DNA from: Anaerolineae bacterium
Lineage (GTDB): Bacteria > Chloroflexota > Anaerolineae > Aggregatilineales > Phototrophicaceae
Direction: 5' to 3'
Length of the DNA: 64,000 bases
NCBI GenBank assembly: GCA_022822305.1
Contig: JAJEBY010000003.1
Location: 372,001-436,000, forward strand
The position numbers were made by a program, and so were the translations under genes. Positions within the stretch are counted from its first letter, which is position 1, and every line of letters begins with the position of its first letter. Below the pieces are notes generated by a model. The model was not told the origin of the DNA. It saw nothing but the letters and a program-made list of their open reading frames with translations, and made no database searches. Below are positions 60,053 to 64,000 of this stretch, piece after piece.

Positions 60053-60787
60053 CTACGATCCAGGGGCGGCAACCTCATCCGACGCTTCAAGATACGCGTG
60101 GCTATCGCTGATGTACAGGCGGCCCTCATGAATGCGGCAGACGCGATCGGAAAAAGGCACGATCTCAGGATTATGCGTAGCCATGATCAAGGTCTTTCCC
60201 GCTTCTCGCGTTAGCTCAAGCAGCAAATGCAAAATCAATTGGCCGGTATCAGCGTCGAGGTTGCCGGTGGGTTCATCCGCCAGCAGCAACATTGGCTCGT
60301 GCGCCAGCGCTCGCGCAATGGCCACCCGCTGCTGCTCGCCGCCACTGAGATTCTCCGGGAAAGAATCCGCGCGATCAGCCAAGCCGACGCGGCCCAGCGC
60401 CGTACGTCCGCGGCTTTCCATTAGATTGCGCCGAATACCCCGCAGCTCTTGCGGCAGCGTAATATTCTCCAATACGGTCAAGGTCGGGATGAGATTGAAA
60501 AACTGGAAGATGATGCCAATATGGTCACGACGGAAACGTGTCAGGGCCGTGTCGCTTAGCGCCGTGATGTCCTCATTCTCGACATAAATGTGACCTGCGT
60601 CCGGTTTGTCGATGCCGCTAATCAGATTGAGCAGCGTGCTCTTGCCACTGCCGCTTTTGCCGAGCACAACCAAGAATTCGCTCTCAAATACGTCGATGTT
60701 GACTCCGTCCAGCACTTGACGCTGTCGGTCGCCCTCTTGAAAACTTTTCAACAGGTCCCTGATTTCGACGATGACTTCCGCTGACAT
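60053..60787 (-). CDS. LolD/MacB-type ABC transporter ATPase
   Basis: A 244-residue ATPase with Walker [10 protein letters not shown], signature [15 protein letters not shown], Walker [14 protein letters not shown] and the switch His in MATHNPEI. The sequence type ([28 protein letters not shown]) is that of LolD/MacB/FtsE enzymes, which pair with FtsX-like permeases. The only such permease in the window is at 30380-33133. The pairing is inferred from type, not linkage. Confidence 0.92.
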   Translation of the reverse strand: MSAEVIVEIRDLLKSFQEGDRQRQVLDGVNIDVFESEFLVVLGKSGSGKSTLLNLISGIDKPDAGHIYVENEDITALSDTALTRFRRDHIGIIFQFFNLIPTLTVLENITLPQELRGIRRNLMESRGRTALGRVGLADRADSFPENLSGGEQQRVAIARALAHEPMLLLADEPTGNLDADTGQLILHLLLELTREAGKTLIMATHNPEIVPFSDRVCRIHEGRLYISDSHAYLEASDEVAAPGS

Positions 60788-61127
60788 AGCTGCGCTCTTT
60801 GCCTGTTGAACGTCGCACGGAACAGCATGTTAGCACAGAATTATTCGTCCAGGCTTATCGATCTGAATCAGCTTTCGGTTGCCTTCGAGGAGCGCAAGCC
60901 GGATCGAGGTAGTGTTGCCGTCTCCTAATCGTAGGCTAGCTAACGGGCGCGCATGACGATTTTGCCTTATGATAGTCAGTGGAGTGGACAAACCAACGGC
61001 CGTCGCGAGCGCGCCACGCGTTTTCACGGTCGGCAGGCGGCCGCGAAGCTGGATGCGGAAGGGCCAAGAGCTCTCGCGTTAAGCGCTTAACCGCCGAGCG
61101 ACAAGCCAGTGAACAGGAGGCATGATA
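60788..61127. other. Intergenic stretch with a 14-bp palindrome
   Basis: No gene in 340 bases between the divergent ATPase and SH3 genes. GTTAAGCGCTTAAC at 61078-61091 is an exact palindrome 36 bases before ATG 61128 and could be an operator. Confidence 0.45.
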
Positions 61128-62342
61128 ATGCGCACCCGAATTTATGGAATTCTAGTTATTACGCTATTGCTGATTCCCCTGGCGATTGCCCAGAACGGCA
61201 GCGGCGTGATTGAACCAACAGGCGATGCCACAGTTAATCCCGATGCCAATATCAGCTTCCCGCCGCCGGTATATGTAGTGCGCGACAGCGTCGATATTCG
61301 CGGTACCGCGAACTTGCCCAATCTCACGAGCTTTCTGGTCGAGTTCCGTCCGCTGGACGTGGATGACATGGGCGACGATGCCGAGGAGGAGCGACCCTGG
61401 TTCCCGGCGACTGTGACACAATTTGAGCCGGTACTCAACGATATCCTGGGTCCCTGGAATACGTTAACGGCTCGTGACGGATTGTACGAATTGCGCATGA
61501 CGATAAACACGTCAGACAGTCAAGAATACGTCCGCGTCAGCCCGATCCGCGTCGAGAACAACCCGCCGCCTTTCGTCGAGGACGTTGTGGCGGAAGCGGA
61601 AGAGAGGGTGGAAGAAGCGGAACCGGTGGAAGAACCGGAACCGACTGCCGAGCCGGTCGAAGATACTTCGCCACGCGCCGTGGCCCTGGTAAATAGCAAC
61701 GTGCGTTCAGGCGATTCCACGGATTATGGAATTGTCGGATTCCTGCTGGAAGGCGAGACCGCCGATATACGTGGCGTCAGCAGCCGCGGAACGCGCTGGT
61801 TCTTCATTCAGTTGGACAACGGCGTCAGCGGTTTCATACATCCCAACATTGTTCGCACGGAAGGCTTCCTCAGCGGCTTGTCGCTGATCAATCCGCCGCC
61901 GCTGCCGCCAACGCCAATCCCCATCCCGACGACCATTCCCGCTCCGCCGGTTGCCGCTCCGCCGGTTCCAGCGACTGGCGCCGACCTCGTCTTCGCCGGC
62001 GTCCAGGTTGTGCCCCACCCGCCACGCTGTAGAGAAGCATACCAAATCAATGTCACCGTACGGAACGCCGGCAACGGTGATGCGCACTCCGGCGGGATCA
62101 TTGAAGTAAGGGACTCGCTCCAGTCAGACGGCAGGCTCCTGGGCACGACGCAAATTGCATTCGGTCCGCTGGCGGCCGGGGCGCAACAGTCCGTATTCGG
62201 GCATCTGACCATGAACTTGCATTTCAACGAAACGCATAACGTGAATCTGTATCTCGATGTCAACAGTCAAGTTGCGGAGACCAACGAGAACAACAATCAC
62301 CACGCCGACGCGCCGTACATCTTGCAGCGCGCCGGCTGCTAA
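61128..62342 (+). CDS. Secreted SH3-like and CARDB-domain protein
   Basis: A 404-residue exported protein. A signal peptide ends near ALAQ-like IAIAQ (residue 21). Residues 25-150 form a beta domain with IRGTANLPNLTSFLVEFRPL. After an acidic Glu/Pro linker, an SH3b domain follows (about 185-245: ALVNSNVRSGDSTDYGIVGFLLEGE). A Pro-rich hinge leads to a CARDB domain (about 285-400: INVTVRNAGNGDAHSG, LDVNSQVAETNENNN). SH3b and CARDB domains mediate wall or ligand adhesion. AGGAGG seven bases before ATG 61128 makes this the start rather than ATG 61122. Confidence 0.87.
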   Translation: MRTRIYGILVITLLLIPLAIAQNGSGVIEPTGDATVNPDANISFPPPVYVVRDSVDIRGTANLPNLTSFLVEFRPLDVDDMGDDAEEERPWFPATVTQFEPVLNDILGPWNTLTARDGLYELRMTINTSDSQEYVRVSPIRVENNPPPFVEDVVAEAEERVEEAEPVEEPEPTAEPVEDTSPRAVALVNSNVRSGDSTDYGIVGFLLEGETADIRGVSSRGTRWFFIQLDNGVSGFIHPNIVRTEGFLSGLSLINPPPLPPTPIPIPTTIPAPPVAAPPVPATGADLVFAGVQVVPHPPRCREAYQINVTVRNAGNGDAHSGGIIEVRDSLQSDGRLLGTTQIAFGPLAAGAQQSVFGHLTMNLHFNETHNVNLYLDVNSQVAETNENNNHHADAPYILQRAGC

Positions 62343-62359
62343 ACGACGATTCTGCCAGG

Positions 62360-63109
62360 CTAGTCTTCCACAGGAGCGGGACTTGTCTCGCTCCTTTCGG
62401 TTTTTCGCAGCACGCTATAGCGGTTGAGTTGCCCGGTCGCGCCATCAGCGCGATAGTCCCCGACAACTGTCAAACCGCTGGCGGCGATCAAGGCTTGATG
62501 TTCCTCATCATCAACATAATGACAGTAGCGCAGGGCGTGCTCGCCGCGACGCCAATCCAGCAGGAAGTCATTGCGCTCGACCAACATATCGCTCGGCCAA
62601 GGCGCAATGCGGCTGCGAAAGCGTTCCTCCTCGTAGAAGCGCCAAGCCGCAAGCGCCAGATAACCGCCTGGCTGCAAGCGTGCCGCGGCGCTCGCCATTA
62701 GCGCCTGCCTCTGCATGAACCCCGGCATGTGGTGAACGATGCCGAAGAGCGCGACCAGTTGCGCCTGCATTGGGAGCGTGTGAGTCAGGACAACATCTTG
62801 ATCCCGCAGCCGCAACGTTAGATTCGGCAGTCCGCTCAGTCGCTTTCGCGCCAGATCAAGCAAGCGGCGATTGTTGTCGATGCCGTGATAGACGAAGGTC
62901 TCGGCTTGATGACGCGCCAAAAATTCGCCAAAGCGACCGTTGCCGCAGCCAATGTCGATGACTGACGCGACCGGCAGGTCGATTATTTTCAGGAGGCGCC
63001 GCCAGCCTGCCCAGGCCCGTCCCCGCGTCGCGTCAAACTCATCCGCTGTCCGCGCATAGAATTCGCGATTAATTTGGTTCAGACGCAGCCTGGTTTCGTC
63101 GTCCATCAT
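62360..63109 (-). CDS. Class I SAM methyltransferase, Trm9/ALKBH8-like
   Basis: A 249-residue methyltransferase. Motif I is VIDIGCGNGRFGEFL. The N-terminal LNQINREFYARTADEFDATRG.AW.GWRRLL is the pattern of the Trm9/ALKBH8 group, which modifies wobble uridines in tRNA in eukaryotes; the bacterial relatives have unknown targets. LVALFGIVHHMPG is motif II. A TATGAT box lies about 45 bases upstream. It converges on the SH3/CARDB gene with a 17-base gap. Confidence 0.8.
   Translation of the reverse strand: MMDDETRLRLNQINREFYARTADEFDATRGRAWAGWRRLLKIIDLPVASVIDIGCGNGRFGEFLARHQAETFVYHGIDNNRRLLDLARKRLSGLPNLTLRLRDQDVVLTHTLPMQAQLVALFGIVHHMPGFMQRQALMASAAARLQPGGYLALAAWRFYEEERFRSRIAPWPSDMLVERNDFLLDWRRGEHALRYCHYVDDEEHQALIAASGLTVVGDYRADGATGQLNRYSVLRKTERSETSPAPVED
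62372..62405 (+). terminator. Terminator of the SH3/CARDB gene
   Basis: AGGAGCGGGAC pairs with GTCTCGCTCCT (one wobble), two-base loop, and T5 at 62401-62405. It is 30 bases after the stop and lies inside the 3' end of the convergent methyltransferase gene. Confidence 0.55.
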
Positions 63110-63447
63110 CAGTTTGGCAGGTAAGAATTCGCCCCTTCAATGCATCAATATCATAGCAAGACTAAGTGATATTTCCTCAATTCTCCCTTCCTTTCTGTTG
63201 TTGAGATAGCGACAAATTCGAGCGCGGCGCTCGACCGCCCGCAGGTACAAAGTTGCCTGCAGGCATATGTATAGTGTCCGTAATCGAAATCACTGTTGCC
63301 CGCGTCTTTCTCTTTTTTGTTTGTTGTACGTATTTTGAGACCTGTCGCAAAGATATGCGTATAGCTCTCGGCAATGCTTGAAGGTTACTCGACAACAAAC
63401 GTGACGGCTTTCAACATCAGGCCAAACGGAAGGGAATATAACACACC
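63110..63447. other. AT-rich gene-free stretch
   Basis: No supported gene. It contains the palindrome TCGAGCGCGGCGCTCGA (about 63218-63234), GCAGG/CCTGC arms (63241-63260) and a pyrimidine-rich run near 63305-63325. TATAAC lies five bases before ATG 63448. Confidence 0.4.
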
Positions 63448-64000
63448 ATGACACACACAGATGCGTTCCGCTCAGATTACCAAGCGGGCATCGGCAAGTT
63501 CCATTCAGCGCGTCAAAAGGCATTTTGGCAAGCGATGCTGCGCCACTTCACGGGCAAGCACAATGAGCTGATGAATTTCGAAAAGGTGCGCCGGCGCCTG
63601 CACCTGCATGAAGAACACTACATGGGCGTGCGCGATGTGCCGCTCGATCAGATAGTCGGCAGCGTCGGTCGCTACAAAGACTTCACCGCGACATTCTTGC
63701 CCAAGCACAGCAAGATGGTCGAGCGCTGGAGCCGCGTCTACGCAGCGACCAACAGCCTGGAAGGCCTGCCGCCAATCGAGCTGTACAAGGTTGGCGACGC
63801 CTATTTCGTCCGCGACGGCAATCATCGCGTGTCGGTGGCGCACGAGCTCGGCAGCAAGACGATTCAGGCGCATGTGGTCGAATTGCCCACCACCGTGCCG
63901 CTGCGGCCGGGCATGAGCGACCAAGAACTCGAAGCGGCGGAAGCCTATGCCCATTTTCTGGAAGAAACCGGCCTGGCGCGAGCCGTGCCCGATCACGAAT
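63448..64000 (+). CDS. ParB-N-like protein (3' end beyond window)
   Basis: Open from ATG 63448 to the end of the window (184 codons and one base). The first 80 residues are basic and helical (KAFWQAMLRHFTGKHNELMNFEKVRRRLHL). LPPIELYKVGDAYFVRDGNHRVSVAHELG at about 111-139 is the ParB/sulfiredoxin-like core, where the GNHR motif normally binds a nucleotide. It may be a DNA-binding regulator; the rest of the domain set is unseen. No good ribosome binding site is present at normal spacing. Confidence 0.75.
   Translation, partial: MTHTDAFRSDYQAGIGKFHSARQKAFWQAMLRHFTGKHNELMNFEKVRRRLHLHEEHYMGVRDVPLDQIVGSVGRYKDFTATFLPKHSKMVERWSRVYAATNSLEGLPPIELYKVGDAYFVRDGNHRVSVAHELGSKTIQAHVVELPTTVPLRPGMSDQELEAAEAYAHFLEETGLARAVPDHE

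Noticed and set aside
1..64000. tRNA genes, rRNA genes, insertion sequences and phage genes
   Set aside because: No T-loop consensus with cloverleaf arms, no rRNA-like sequence, no transposase, integrase or structural phage gene was seen on reading the gaps.

Overview
The window reads as a chromosomal segment of a GC-rich bacterium, most likely a Chloroflexota member of the Anaerolineae type. This assignment is inferred from gene style, not from a marker search. Supporting signs are a TrpB2-type tryptophan synthase, an M42 peptidase, Thr/Pro-rich linkers in secreted LysM, SH3 and TPR proteins, a lone Flp pilin, and many short palindromic repeats with a 9-3-9 hairpin geometry. I see no phage, transposase, CRISPR array, rRNA or tRNA.

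Region 1 (1-10.5 kb) is the most unusual part. Six proteins, each built from two SnoaL/NTF2-like domains, are interleaved with a sugar-type ABC importer in one direction: A-A-A, binding protein, B-B, two permeases, B. No ATPase gene is present, so an ATPase encoded elsewhere is probably shared. One permease carries extra membrane helices not found in the usual MalG type. A strong terminator follows the binding protein. I infer import of an unknown substrate and its processing by the SnoaL-like proteins.

Region 2 (10.5-18.5 kb) holds surface-sugar and accessory genes: a RmlC-like epimerase coupled to an EcsC-like protein, a small membrane protein with a GT4 glycosyltransferase, a sulfatase coupled to a methyltransferase, a PhyH dioxygenase, a frameshifted DUF3566-like membrane protein, and an AT-richer two-gene DUF5343 / HEPN-like unit preceded by stacked inverted repeats. 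That unit is a candidate defence module.

Region 3 (18.6-38.6 kb) mixes housekeeping and envelope genes: metH, an Fsr-like MFS exporter, a STAS-like protein, a DM13 protein, a TPR protein, the SRP RNA gene (minus strand, 25862-25981, with a well-formed promoter), trpB2, a LysM lipoprotein, an M42 peptidase, a Flp pilin, a large FtsX-type permease, a class I amidotransferase, a GT-C membrane protein, a nitroreductase followed by hemB, and a small unknown protein.

Region 4 (38.9-52.7 kb) contains a TauE exporter, two tandem PLP decarboxylases, a CPA2 antiporter with TrkA domains, a flavoprotein with a cysteine-rich tail, a DinB protein, a second class I amidotransferase whose stop codon lies inside a dispersed palindrome, a sugar or steroid-type epimerase/reductase, a LuxR-type regulator, a cyclopropane-fatty-acid synthase with two promoter-like elements, a second STAS-like protein and a PHP phosphatase.

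Region 5 (52.8-64 kb) contains a DUF1801 protein, metG with a leader that looks like a transcription attenuator, a membrane TPR-like protein, a thiolase, a GT-C protein, a HEAT-repeat protein, a LolD-type ATPase (a possible partner of the distant FtsX permease), a secreted SH3/CARDB protein, a Trm9-like methyltransferase and the start of a ParB-like protein that runs off the window.
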